A stretch of DNA of 53,446 bases, taken from positions 1 through 53,446 of the forward strand of contig QEVJ01000033.1 in assembly GCA_003576845.1 (NCBI GenBank). The letters run 5' to 3'. Source of the DNA: Planctomycetota bacterium. GTDB lineage: Bacteria; Planctomycetota; Planctomycetia; Pirellulales; PLA5. Below the pieces are notes generated by a model. That model had not been told where the DNA came from and made no database searches. It worked only from the letters and a program-made list of their open reading frames with translations. Shown here one piece after another: positions 1-7,500 of this stretch. Position 1 is the stretch's first letter; the number at the start of each line of letters is the position of its first letter. Position numbers and translations under genes: made by a program.

Positions 1-45
1 GGCCGGTTGGTCGCCTACGTGCGGCGGCCAACCGGCCTTTCTCGT
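1..45 (+). terminator. Hairpin followed by T-rich tract
   Basis: A perfect 10-bp inverted repeat (GGCCGGTTGG at 1-10, CCAACCGGCC at 28-37) with a 17-base loop is followed directly by TTTCTCGTTGTT. This fits an intrinsic terminator for a plus-strand gene lying off the left edge. It could also help end the minus-strand H1-like gene that stops at 160, but its T tract is on the plus strand. Confidence 0.55.
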
Positions 46-159
46 TGTTGCTGCGATTCGGGCCCCGTTTCGTCCGTCCGTCGTCGACAACGAGGACAAC
101 GAGCCAGATGGCCGCCGTGGCATTCGCCAGAGAACCCGGCTCGCCGCGGCAGGGAGCGA

Positions 160-291
160 CTACTTCTTCGCCTTCGAGGTCTTGGCCTTCGGCGACTTCT
201 TGGCCGTCGTCTTCTTCTTGGCGGTCGACTTCTTGGGCGAACGAGTCGTCTTGGTGGCCGTCTTCTTGGCGGCCGGCTTCTTGGTTGCCAT
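160..291 (-). CDS. Lys/Ala-rich histone H1-like mini-protein
   Basis: A 43-residue protein made almost only of Lys, Ala, Thr, Ser and Pro, with repeated AAKK, TAKK and SPK words and no hydrophobic core. This is the composition of the C-terminal tail of eukaryotic histone H1 and of bacterial H1-like DNA-binding proteins, so it probably binds DNA or RNA by charge. The frame stays open further upstream, but that part has ordinary composition. The ATG at 291 follows a GGAG about nine bases upstream and starts the basic block exactly. A promoter candidate lies at 450-479. The low-complexity sequence makes function an inference from composition only. Confidence 0.72.
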   Translation of the reverse strand: MATKKPAAKKTATKTTRSPKKSTAKKKTTAKKSPKAKTSKAKK

Positions 292-449
292 TTCCGTGGC
301 TCCAGAGGTTTGGGCGCCGGACGAACTGAAATCGACTCGACGCGCGGCGCCCTGGCAAGCCGAGTCGCTTCTGCCTATGTTGGCAAATCGTCGCCGCTTC
401 GCGGTCGATTGCGTCGCTTCGCAGTCGCCCAAAAGCACCGACGCCGCGC

Positions 450-479
450 ATTTAAGCAAGTTTATCCATTTTGGGTCAA
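450..479 (-). promoter_or_regulatory. Sigma-70-like promoter for the H1-like gene
   Basis: Read on the minus strand: TTGACC (474-479), an 18-base spacer, then TTAAAT (450-455). The predicted transcript would start near 443 and carry a leader of about 150 bases before the ATG at 291. The same TTGACC -35 element recurs in front of nuoA, the FHA gene and the small gene at 35959. Confidence 0.5.
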
Positions 480-578
480 GACGAGTTTGCCATCGGCCGG
501 GTTGCCGTCTCTCCCCAGGACATTTGCCGCGCCGAACTTCGCGCCGCTCAACCGACGCTCCAGCACACCGTCGCGCCG

Positions 579-2192
579 ATGCGAATCGACCTTCTCATCA
601 TCGGCCTGTACCTCGTCGGAATGTTGGCGATCGGCTATCGCGTTTCCGACCAGAGCCGTGACGTCGAAGGATATACCATCGGCAACCGCAACATGTCCGG
701 TTGGCCGCTCGGCCTGTCCGTGCTCGCCACGTTCTTGAGCAGCATCACGTTTCTCGGCCTGCCGGCGAAAACGCTTTCGCAGGGCAACTGGAACGCATTC
801 GTTTTCGGCGCCACGGCCCCGATTGCCGCGCTGGTCGCGGTTCGCTACTTCGTACCGCTCTACCGCAACTCCGCGGGCCTTACGGCGTACGAACTGCTCG
901 AATCCCGCTTCGGCTATTGGGCACGAGCTTATGCAGCGCTGTCGTATGTCACGCTCCAAGTGATCCGGATTGGAAACGTTCTGTTGCTAGTCGCTTTGGC
1001 GGTCGAACCGATGCTCCGCTGGGACGAGCCGCCGGCTGCCTGGGCCGATCGCTTCTCGGCCGCCCAATGGGTCGATGTCAAGATCGTCGGTATTCTCGTC
1101 CTCGCCGGGCTCGTGGTGATCGTCTACGACGTGCTCGGCGGCATTCGGGCCGTCGTCTGGACCGACGTGGTGCAAGTGTTCGTGCTCACGTTCGGCGCAT
1201 TGTGGGTGCTTGCCGAATTGACGATCGACCGCGAAGGCGGCATCGCAGGCTTCTTCGGCGACATTCCCGCCGAACGCTTCGATCTCGGCCAGTGGCTCAA
1301 CTGGACGGACTCCGGCCTGTGGGACTGGGCGATTCCGTCGGTGCTGGTGATCGTGATCTACGGCGTCACGGAGAACATGCGCAACTACGGCGCCGACCAG
1401 AACTACGTCCAGCGGATGCTCGCCGCCAAGGATCATCGCGCCGCGGGCCATTCGATCTGGATCGGGGCGCTTGGCTATCAGCCGCTCAACGTTCTCTTTT
1501 GCCTGATCGGCACAGCGCTCTGGCTGCACATCGAGGACATCAAACGATCCGGCGTCGCCGCGACGGAATCGGCTCGGGCCGTGTCGAGCGTCGCCGCCGA
1601 TCAAGTCTTGCCCAACTACATCCGCTATGAACTGCCCGAATTCGTCGCCGGACTCATCATCGCGGCCATTCTCGCGGCGGCCATGAGCACGGTCGACTCG
1701 GGCATGAACTCGAGCTCGATGGTCGTTTATTGCGATTTCGTGAAACGGTTGCGAAAAACGGCGCCACGGTGGCCGGAAATCCTCTCGCTGCGGCTGTGGA
1801 CGATCGCGATCGGCGCGTTCGGCACGGGGATGGCCGTGTTTCTTTATCTCTCGCTCGGCGCCGGCTCGTCGCGGACCATCATGGACGTCTGGTGGCAATA
1901 TGCCGGCGTGGCGGGCGGAGGAATGTTCGGCCTGTTTCTGCTGGCGTGGTTGCTGCCCGGCGTCCCGGCGCGGTTCGCTCTCGCGGGCGTGCTCGCATCG
2001 TTGCCCGTGCTCGCCTGGGGCGTGTTCTGCCGCGGTCTCGCCGCCGACTCGCCCTGGAAGCCCTACGAGTGTCCGTTGCATCCGAATCTCGTCGGCGTGC
2101 TGGGTACGCTCACCGTGCTGGCAGTCGCGGGAGTTGGTACGTTCCTCGGCAGCGCTGGCAGATCCGCGGCAGATCGTCGCTCGGCGAATTGA
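579..2192 (+). CDS. Sodium/solute symporter (SSS family)
   Basis: A 537-residue integral membrane protein with about 13 hydrophobic segments. The N-terminal stretch RIDLLIIGLYLVGMLAIGY followed by a GYTIGNRNM-type loop is typical of the sodium:solute symporter family that includes PutP and SGLT. A late AAAMSTVDSGMNSSSMV segment matches the conserved helix that lines the sodium site in this family. It should couple sodium entry to uptake of a small organic solute in the inner membrane; the substrate cannot be read. The frame opens at 471, but the ATG at 579 begins the first transmembrane helix and is preferred. The gene converges with coaD. Confidence 0.85.
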   Translation: MRIDLLIIGLYLVGMLAIGYRVSDQSRDVEGYTIGNRNMSGWPLGLSVLATFLSSITFLGLPAKTLSQGNWNAFVFGATAPIAALVAVRYFVPLYRNSAGLTAYELLESRFGYWARAYAALSYVTLQVIRIGNVLLLVALAVEPMLRWDEPPAAWADRFSAAQWVDVKIVGILVLAGLVVIVYDVLGGIRAVVWTDVVQVFVLTFGALWVLAELTIDREGGIAGFFGDIPAERFDLGQWLNWTDSGLWDWAIPSVLVIVIYGVTENMRNYGADQNYVQRMLAAKDHRAAGHSIWIGALGYQPLNVLFCLIGTALWLHIEDIKRSGVAATESARAVSSVAADQVLPNYIRYELPEFVAGLIIAAILAAAMSTVDSGMNSSSMVVYCDFVKRLRKTAPRWPEILSLRLWTIAIGAFGTGMAVFLYLSLGAGSSRTIMDVWWQYAGVAGGGMFGLFLLAWLLPGVPARFALAGVLASLPVLAWGVFCRGLAADSPWKPYECPLHPNLVGVLGTLTVLAVAGVGTFLGSAGRSAADRRSAN

Positions 2193-2241
2193 AAGTGCAA
2201 GACGCCGTACACGGGCTCGCTGCTGACTCCTCGGCGCCCGC

Positions 2242-2748
2242 TCAGCCTCCCGCGGCCGCGATTTTTGCTCGAATCGCCGCGATCAGCTCGCGGGGGACGA
2301 ACCGCGAAAGTTCTTCGTCGCCGGCCAGCGGCGTGATCTGTTTGATGAGCGTGCTCGACACGTGGCTGAACTCTTCGTCGGCCATGAGGAACACCGTTTC
2401 GACGCCCGGGTCGAGCTTGCGATTGGCGAGCGTCATCGTGAACTCGGCTTCCATGTCGGTCAGCGTGCGGATGCCGCGGACGATCACCCGCGCGCCGCAG
2501 TCGCGAACGAACTTGACGGCCAGGCCCGTGAACGTCTTCACCACGACGTTTCCCAGGCGCGCGGTCACCAGCTCGACGAGGGCGACGCGCTCTTCCGGCG
2601 TGAATAGCGACTGCTTTTCAAGATTCACGCCGATGCCGACGATGAGCCGATCGACCAGCCGGCTTGCCCGCTCGATGACGTTCAGATGCCCGAGCGTGAT
2701 CGGATCGAACGACCCGGTGTAAACGGCGATCCGCGAATCGACGGGCAT
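2242..2748 (-). CDS. coaD: Phosphopantetheine adenylyltransferase
   Basis: A 168-residue cytosolic enzyme that transfers AMP from ATP to 4'-phosphopantetheine, the penultimate step of coenzyme A synthesis. The nucleotidyltransferase signature YTGSFDPITLGH is at residues 10-21 (HxGH-type motif), VIVRGIRTLTD lies in the middle, and the second motif SSTLIKQ (usually SSSxVKE) is near residue 130. Length is normal for CoaD. The ATG at 2748 starts just before the first beta strand. It lies 69 bases downstream of the LRR gene on the same strand and may share its transcript. The spacer holds a CCCCGAATCC-type repeat. Confidence 0.95.
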   Translation of the reverse strand: MPVDSRIAVYTGSFDPITLGHLNVIERASRLVDRLIVGIGVNLEKQSLFTPEERVALVELVTARLGNVVVKTFTGLAVKFVRDCGARVIVRGIRTLTDMEAEFTMTLANRKLDPGVETVFLMADEEFSHVSSTLIKQITPLAGDEELSRFVPRELIAAIRAKIAAAGG

Positions 2749-2780
2749 AGGCGATGCGCTCGTGACAGGTCCGTTGCTCG

Positions 2781-2817
2781 CGATCCCAATCCCCGAATCC
2801 CGAATGCCGAATCCCGG
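2781..2817. repeat. CCCGAATCC-word repeat block
   Basis: Degenerate tandem copies of CCCGAATCC-like words fill the spacer between the LRR gene and coaD. The same word family occurs at 20331-20371, on the opposite strand at 30540-30566, and at 47169-47212. Confidence 0.6.
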
Positions 2818-3678
2818 CTACTTCGTTTCTTCAAGCGACACGCGTCCGCCGAGCTTCTTGAGTTCCTCGATTTGTCCCTTGGCCGCGTCGCCGAGCGGGT
2901 TGCCGAACAGGTAAATGTTCCAGAACGGCGAAAACCGCTTCTGACCGGCGTTGTCGGCCTTGGCCATTTCGACCAGCACGGCCAGATCGGTCAGCTTATT
3001 GCCGTCGAGCATCAGGTACGTCCACTCGGTCAAGTTTTTTAGCGGCGACAAATCGTTAACGCCACAGCCCCGCAGGTCGAGCCGCTGCAACCGCTTGAGT
3101 TCCGCCAGCGGCTTGAGGTCGGATACCTGGTTGTTGCGCAGATAAATCGCCACCGCGCCTTTGAGGCCGGCAAGCGGGCCGATATCGGTCACCTTGTTCC
3201 GCGACAGTTCGAGATAATAGCACTTCTCCAGCTTCGCCAGGGGCGCGAGGTCGGCGATTTGGTTGTCGGCCAGGTCGAGGTATTGCAGACCGACGAGCCC
3301 TTCGAGCGGCTTCACGTCGGAAATCTTGTTCTTGGCCAACGTGAGCGTCTGGAGGTTCTTGAGGTCTTTGATCGGCGAAAGGTCCTCGATTTCGTTTTCC
3401 TTCAGATCGAGCGCGGCCAGCGAAACGCACTTTTCCAGCCCGGCGAGACTCTTGATTTGCTTTCCGTTTCCTTTGATGGTCGAAATGTTCTGGACGTCGG
3501 CCTCGACGAGTGGCTTGTCGGTGTCCCGCTTCTCGAACACATACTGGCGGACGACGGCTTCGAGGTTCTTGTCGGCAAACAGCCCATCGGCCCGAACCGC
3601 CGCCACATTAAACAAGCCGACAAATGCGATGGCGGCGACAATACGGAAAGCGTGAACGGCGGCGGGCGAAAGCGACAT
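2818..3678 (-). CDS. Secreted leucine-rich repeat protein
   Basis: A 286-residue protein with a Sec signal peptide (hydrophobic IVAAIAFVGLFNVAAV, cleavage probably after VRA near residue 30). It is followed by at least seven consecutive 22-residue leucine-rich repeats of the internalin type (pattern LxxLxxLxLxxNxIxDLxPL), covering roughly residues 70-250. Such repeats form a curved solenoid used for protein binding, so an envelope or extracellular recognition role is likely. No catalytic domain or anchor was seen. The gene is divergent from nuoA and has its own promoter candidate at 3757-3785. Confidence 0.85.
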   Translation of the reverse strand: MSLSPAAVHAFRIVAAIAFVGLFNVAAVRADGLFADKNLEAVVRQYVFEKRDTDKPLVEADVQNISTIKGNGKQIKSLAGLEKCVSLAALDLKENEIEDLSPIKDLKNLQTLTLAKNKISDVKPLEGLVGLQYLDLADNQIADLAPLAKLEKCYYLELSRNKVTDIGPLAGLKGAVAIYLRNNQVSDLKPLAELKRLQRLDLRGCGVNDLSPLKNLTEWTYLMLDGNKLTDLAVLVEMAKADNAGQKRFSPFWNIYLFGNPLGDAAKGQIEELKKLGGRVSLEETK

Positions 3679-3756
3679 GGCGAGGGTCTCAACAGGCGGG
3701 AAGGTGCAAGGCAGGAAATTGTATCAAAAGTAGCGGCCGGACGCGGCTCTGGTGCG

Positions 3757-3785
3757 ATTGTACTTTGCCCCATGCCCACCAGCAA
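3757..3785 (-). promoter_or_regulatory. Promoter candidate for the LRR gene
   Basis: On the minus strand TTGCTG (3780-3785), a 17-base spacer and TACAAT (3757-3762) precede the LRR start codon at 3678 by about 70 bases of leader. The -10 box is a good match and the -35 box is weak. Confidence 0.4.
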
Positions 3786-3876
3786 TTAACGCCGGCACGA
3801 AGCGTAACCCCACCCGCGGTATCGCGTTGCATTCCGCCGACCCTCGGCCCCTGACCCCCGCCTCCCGACCGCCTGA

Positions 3877-3905
3877 TTGACCCCGCCCGGTCGCCCCGGT
3901 ACGAT
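3877..3905 (+). promoter_or_regulatory. Upstream promoter candidate for the nuo operon
   Basis: TTGACC (3877-3882), a 17-base spacer, then TACGAT (3900-3905). Transcription would start near 3912 and give a leader of about 125 bases before nuoA. The spacer is C-rich and overlaps the repeat-like block at 3841-3875. Confidence 0.5.
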
Positions 3906-3964
3906 GCTGCGCGTTTGCCCGCAAGGCTCGGCCGGCCCGGTCGAGCCTTTTCTCAGGCCCGACA

Positions 3965-3982
3965 TTGTGATAACTTTCACAA
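3965..3982. promoter_or_regulatory. CRP/FNR-family operator upstream of nuoA
   Basis: A perfect palindrome TTGTGA-N6-TCACAA (N6 = TAACTT), which fits the TGTGA-N6-TCACA consensus recognised by CRP-type regulators. Its centre is about 41.5 bases before a possible start near 4015, with a TATTCG box at 4004-4009. That is the classic class II activator position. Relative to the upstream promoter it would sit in the leader at about +54 to +71 and could repress instead. The regulator is not encoded in this window. Confidence 0.55.
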
Positions 3983-4037
3983 AGTAGCGCCGCGCGGCGA
4001 GCGTATTCGCACGCAAAACCCGATTTCGGCTGGGTTT

Positions 4038-4502
4038 ATGGTCGGTCCCATCCTGCCCGTGTTCATCATGGTCGTTGTGGCCGTGGCCCTGTCGGTCGGC
4101 ATGATCGTGGCCGGCAAGCTGGTGGGGCCACGCCGGACCACCCCGGTCAAGGCCATGCCCTACGAAAGCGGGATGGACCCGATCCACGACACGCGGCGAA
4201 GGTTCGACGTCCGGTTTCATATCGTCGCCATCGCGTTTCTGATCTTCGACGTCGAATTGTTGATCCTCTACCCCTGGGCCGTTGCGCGCGTAAACCCTGA
4301 CGGCATCGAGCGTTCCGTCGCCACTGCCGTCGCTGGGCCAGACGTGCTTTCAGCAGGCGGACGGGCTGCGCTTGCCCCGGATCAGGCCGCCGAATTCTCG
4401 TCGCAGATGGGCCTGATATTTGCCGAAATCCTCGTCTTTATCGTCCTCCTGGCCTTGGGTTTCGTTTACGCCTGGCGAAAGGGGGTGTTCCAGTGGCGGT
4501 AG
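4038..4502 (+). CDS. nuoA: NADH-quinone oxidoreductase subunit A
   Basis: A 154-residue membrane subunit of complex I with three transmembrane helices. The conserved loop after TM1 (MPYESGMDPIHDTRRRFDVRF) and the TM2 motif FLIFDVELL are diagnostic. About 35 extra polar/Ala residues lie between TM2 and TM3, making it longer than many NuoA proteins. The frame opens earlier at 3915, but the ATG at 4038 begins the first hydrophobic helix; no strong Shine-Dalgarno is present. It is the first gene of the nuo operon and overlaps nuoB by ten bases. Confidence 0.95.
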   Translation: MVGPILPVFIMVVVAVALSVGMIVAGKLVGPRRTTPVKAMPYESGMDPIHDTRRRFDVRFHIVAIAFLIFDVELLILYPWAVARVNPDGIERSVATAVAGPDVLSAGGRAALAPDQAAEFSSQMGLIFAEILVFIVLLALGFVYAWRKGVFQWR

Positions 4503-5101
4503 AACTCCCTGAAAACGTGGTGGTGAGCAAGCTGGACCAACTCGCGAGCTGGTGCCGCAAGAACAGCCTCTGGCCGATGCCGTTTGCCACGGCCTGCTGC
4601 GGAATCGAGCTGATGGCGACCGGGGCCAGTAAGCACGATTTGGCACGCTTCGGAGCGGAAGTCTTCCGGTTCAGCCCGCGGCAGTGCGACCTGATGATCG
4701 TGGCCGGCCGCGTCGTGATGAAGATGCTCCCGGTGCTCCAGCGGATCTGGTCGCAGATGCCGGAGCCGAAGTGGTGCATTTCAATGGGCGCCTGCGCCTC
4801 GACCGGCGGCGTGTTCGACACGTATAGCGTCGTCCAAGGCATCGACCGCTTCATTCCCGTCGATATGTACGTCCCCGGTTGCCCTCCGCGGCCCGAGCAA
4901 CTCATTCAGGCGATCATCGACCTGCAAGACAAGATTCAGAACGAGGGCACCATCACGGGCGAAGAGTTCAGTGCGGCATCGCGGCAACAACCGAAACGGG
5001 CGCTCATGGAACTGCCCGTGATTCAGTCGGGGCTAGGGACTGGGGGCTGGGGACCGGGGTCGCAGGTCGGGCCGGCACCGGCGATCGGAGGCCCGCGATG
5101 A
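4493..5101 (+). CDS. nuoB: NADH-quinone oxidoreductase subunit B
   Basis: A 202-residue peripheral-arm subunit that carries the terminal [4Fe-4S] cluster N2, which passes electrons to quinone. Cluster ligands are visible: ATACCGIE (adjacent Cys pair), GACAS and PGCPPRPE. The GTG start at 4493 lies inside the end of nuoA, indicating translational coupling. The last 25 residues (Gly/Pro-rich, from about residue 178) are encoded by a G-rich repeat (5029-5059) and do not resemble NuoB. They look like a repeat-derived tail. The stop overlaps the nuoC start (ATGA). Confidence 0.96.
   Translation: MAVELPENVVVSKLDQLASWCRKNSLWPMPFATACCGIELMATGASKHDLARFGAEVFRFSPRQCDLMIVAGRVVMKMLPVLQRIWSQMPEPKWCISMGACASTGGVFDTYSVVQGIDRFIPVDMYVPGCPPRPEQLIQAIIDLQDKIQNEGTITGEEFSAASRQQPKRALMELPVIQSGLGTGGWGPGSQVGPAPAIGGPR
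5029..5059 (+). repeat. G-rich repeat, G-quadruplex candidate inside nuoB
   Basis: Five runs of three to five G separated by two to three bases, with words GGGACTGGGG and GGGGCTGGGG, on the coding strand near the nuoB 3' end. The same words occur on the opposite strand at 44330-44368. Confidence 0.6.
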
Positions 5102-5589
5102 GCGACATCGTCTCCACGCTACAGCAGCGATTCGCCGGTGTAACGTCGAGCGAGTTTCGCGGCCAGACCCGCGTCGTCGTCTCCAAATCCGACGCCTTCG
5201 CCGCCCTGCAACTGCTCCGCGCCACGGGCGGCTTCGACTTGCTCGTCGACATTACCTGCGTCGACTATTTGAACTACCGCGACGCTCCCAACCGCTTCGG
5301 CCTCGTGTACTTGCTCGCCAACACGGCAACGAACGAGCGGCTGACCCTGCGTGTCTTTCTGGGAGAGGAGGACCTCACGATCCCCTCGGTCGTGTCGATA
5401 TGGAAGGGCGCGGACTGGCTCGAGCGCGAAGTTTACGACATGTTCGGCGTTGAGCTCACGAACCACGGCGATCTGCGCCGCATCCTGCTCCCGGAAGAGT
5501 TCACGGCCCACCCGCTCCGCAAGGACTACCCGATGCAAGGCCGCGGCGAACGGCATAATTTCCCCGTCCTCGCCCGCGACCGAGCATGA
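5098..5589 (+). CDS. nuoC: NADH-quinone oxidoreductase subunit C
   Basis: A 163-residue hydrophilic complex I subunit of the 30-kDa family. It has the family core FDLLVDITCVDYLNY, then VVSIWKGADWLEREVYDMFGVE (its WxEREVYDMFG core is the family signature) and the C-terminal RILLPEEFTAHPLRKDYPMQG. It starts at the ATG within the ATGA overlap with nuoB. NuoC is separate from NuoD here, unlike the fused NuoCD of E. coli. It contacts NuoD and NuoI in the peripheral arm. Confidence 0.95.
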   Translation: MSDIVSTLQQRFAGVTSSEFRGQTRVVVSKSDAFAALQLLRATGGFDLLVDITCVDYLNYRDAPNRFGLVYLLANTATNERLTLRVFLGEEDLTIPSVVSIWKGADWLEREVYDMFGVELTNHGDLRRILLPEEFTAHPLRKDYPMQGRGERHNFPVLARDRA

Positions 5590-5607
5590 TCGGTCCTCGC
5601 ATTTCCC

Positions 5608-5641
5608 TGACCCCTGCAACCTGACCGCCGACCTCTGCTCC
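5608..5641. repeat. C-rich CTGACCCC-word leader before nuoD
   Basis: Degenerate CTGACCCCTG/CTGACCGCC words end directly at the nuoD ATG and leave no purine-rich Shine-Dalgarno. Similar C-rich leaders precede nuoH, nuoN and holB. Confidence 0.5.
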
Positions 5642-6865
5642 ATGCCCCTCGCCCTCGCCGAAACCCGAAACCTCGCCCACGACGAAGCGCAAGACTTCGT
5701 CTGGACGCTGAATTTCGGCCCGCAGCATCCGGCCACGCATACGACGCTGCGGATCGTGCTCAAGCTCGACGGCGAGCGGGTGATCGACGCGATGCCCGAC
5801 ATCGGGTATCTCCATTCGGGCTTCGAGAAGATCGGCGAGCATCTCGATTACAACCAGTACGTCACGGTCACCGACCGGATGAACTACATCTCGCCGCTGG
5901 CCAACAACATCGCCTGGCACGGGGCGGTCGAAAAGCTGCTCGGCATCGACATCACGCCGCGGTGCAAGTACGCGCGGGTGATTCTCGCCGAGCTCGCCCG
6001 AATCAGCGACCACCTGGTCTGCAACGGCGCGATGGGGCTCGACACGGGCGCGTTCACGTTCTTCCTTTACGCCTTCAATCAGCGGGAAGTTCTCTACGAC
6101 ATCTTCGAAACGCTCTGTGGCGCCCGGTTCACGAACAGCTACACGCGCGTCGGCGGCGCGTCGCACGACTTCACGCCGCTGGTGATCGAAAAGATTCGCG
6201 CGTTCCTCAAGAACTTTCCCAAAACGCTCGACGACATGGACCGGTTGCTCAAACGCAATCGGATTTTCCACGACCGGACGAAGGGCGTCGGTTTGTTGAC
6301 GCGCGAAGAAGCGACGAATCGCAGTTGCACGGGTCCCGTCGCTCGGGCGAGCGGCGTAACGCGCGACTTGCGCAAAGACGAGCCGTATCTGGCCTATGCC
6401 GATTTCGACTTCCAGGTGCCGTGCATGAAGACCGGCGACTGCTTCGCCCGCTATTGGGTCCGCATGGCCGAGATACGCGAAAGCCTGAAGATCGTCCAGC
6501 AGGCGCTCGAAAACCTTCCGGCGGGACCGATCAACGTCGGCATCGACGAGCGAACCACGCTGCCCGACAAGCGGCAAGTCTACCAGACGATCGAGGGCAC
6601 GATTTCGCACTTCGAGCTGACGATGGCGAACCGCGGGTTCACGGTGCCGGTCGAAGAGAGTTATGCCGCCGTCGAAGCCCCCAACGGGGAACTCGGGTTC
6701 TACCTCGTCGGCGACGGCAGCGACCGAGCCTATCGCGCCCGCTGCCGCCCGCCATCGTTCATCCACTTCGCCGTGTTCCCACATTTGATCCGCGGGCACA
6801 CGCTCAGCGACGTCGTGGCCGTGCTAGGGAGTTTGAATATCATCGCGGCGGAGCTAGACCGGTAA
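5642..6865 (+). CDS. nuoD: NADH-quinone oxidoreductase subunit D
   Basis: A 407-residue 49-kDa-type subunit that helps form the quinone-binding cavity with NuoB. Conserved parts seen: NFGPQHPATHTTLRI near the N-terminus, PDIGYLHSGFEKIGEH, YVTVTDRMNYISPLANN, and the C-terminal DRAYRARCRPPSFIHF and LGSLNIIAAELDR end. Length and end match the family. The ATG at 5642 follows a C-rich leader; the longer frame upstream overlaps nuoC and is not used. The spacer to nuoE holds an inverted repeat. Confidence 0.96.
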   Translation: MPLALAETRNLAHDEAQDFVWTLNFGPQHPATHTTLRIVLKLDGERVIDAMPDIGYLHSGFEKIGEHLDYNQYVTVTDRMNYISPLANNIAWHGAVEKLLGIDITPRCKYARVILAELARISDHLVCNGAMGLDTGAFTFFLYAFNQREVLYDIFETLCGARFTNSYTRVGGASHDFTPLVIEKIRAFLKNFPKTLDDMDRLLKRNRIFHDRTKGVGLLTREEATNRSCTGPVARASGVTRDLRKDEPYLAYADFDFQVPCMKTGDCFARYWVRMAEIRESLKIVQQALENLPAGPINVGIDERTTLPDKRQVYQTIEGTISHFELTMANRGFTVPVEESYAAVEAPNGELGFYLVGDGSDRAYRARCRPPSFIHFAVFPHLIRGHTLSDVVAVLGSLNIIAAELDR

Positions 6866-6867
6866 AT

Positions 6868-6960
6868 AAGCCGCAAAGCAATAAAGGCGCAAAGAAATAC
6901 AACGTCCGATCGCCACTACGATCCCGTTCTCTTCCTTTGCTACCTTGCTCCTTTGCGGTT
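6868..6960. repeat. Intercistronic inverted repeat nuoD-nuoE
   Basis: Left arm 6868-6897 is built from CCGCAAAG / GCGCAAAG words. Right arm 6931-6960 is its approximate reverse complement (CCTTTGC, CTCCTTTGCGG). The purine-rich arm follows the nuoD stop and the pyrimidine-rich arm precedes nuoE. Confidence 0.65.
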
Positions 6961-6981
6961 GAGAACGAATTTCATTTAGCA

Positions 6982-7473
6982 ATGAGTACCGAGCGCATTC
7001 TCACCGACGACATGATCGCCGAGATCAAGGCGTTCTTTCCGCGCTATCCGACGCGGCAAGCGGTGACGCTGCCGGCGCTGCACGTGGTCAACGAGCGGCT
7101 GCGATACGTCCCGCTGCAAGCCGTCGTGGAAATCGCCGAACTGCTCGACCTCGCTCCGGCTCAGGTCCAAGACACGCTTAGCTTTTACGGCTACTTCAAG
7201 CAAGACAAGCCGCACGGCGAAACCCGAGCCTGGGTCTGCCGCTCGATCGCCTGTGCCCTCCGCGGCGGCGAGGAAGTCATGGCCCACATGTGCCAGCGGG
7301 CAGGCATTCACGCGGGCGAAACCACTGACAACGGCAAGCTCACGATCGAAACGGCCGAATGCCTCGGCGGTTGCGAATACGCCCCGTGCATGCTCGCGGG
7401 CGAAACACTACATAAGGATCTGACGGCGGAAAAGGCCGATGCGTTCTTGAAGGATGTTGGAGTTGGCAGCTAG
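6982..7473 (+). CDS. nuoE: NADH-quinone oxidoreductase subunit E
   Basis: A 163-residue thioredoxin-like subunit carrying the [2Fe-2S] cluster N1a. Ligands are Cys-x4-Cys in VCRSIACALRGG and Cys-x3-Cys in ECLGGCEYAPC. The N-terminal helical domain (IKAFFPRYPTRQAVTLPALH) and DTLSFYGYFK are typical. The ATG at 6982 lies shortly after the inverted repeat. With NuoF it forms the NADH-oxidising tip of complex I. Its normal partner nuoF is displaced by an inserted two-gene cassette. Confidence 0.95.
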   Translation: MSTERILTDDMIAEIKAFFPRYPTRQAVTLPALHVVNERLRYVPLQAVVEIAELLDLAPAQVQDTLSFYGYFKQDKPHGETRAWVCRSIACALRGGEEVMAHMCQRAGIHAGETTDNGKLTIETAECLGGCEYAPCMLAGETLHKDLTAEKADAFLKDVGVGS

Positions 7474-7500
7474 AAACGCATAACGGAAACTGCGCATACG

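Noticed and set aside
981-2081. Long minus-strand frame opposite the symporter gene
   Set aside because: Composition is His/Arg/Glu-rich without hydrophobic pattern; it is a shadow of a real membrane protein gene.
7474-7500. Terminal repeats or target duplication around the restriction cassette
   Set aside because: The 27-base and 28-base flanks were compared by eye and no inverted or direct repeat of convincing length was found.
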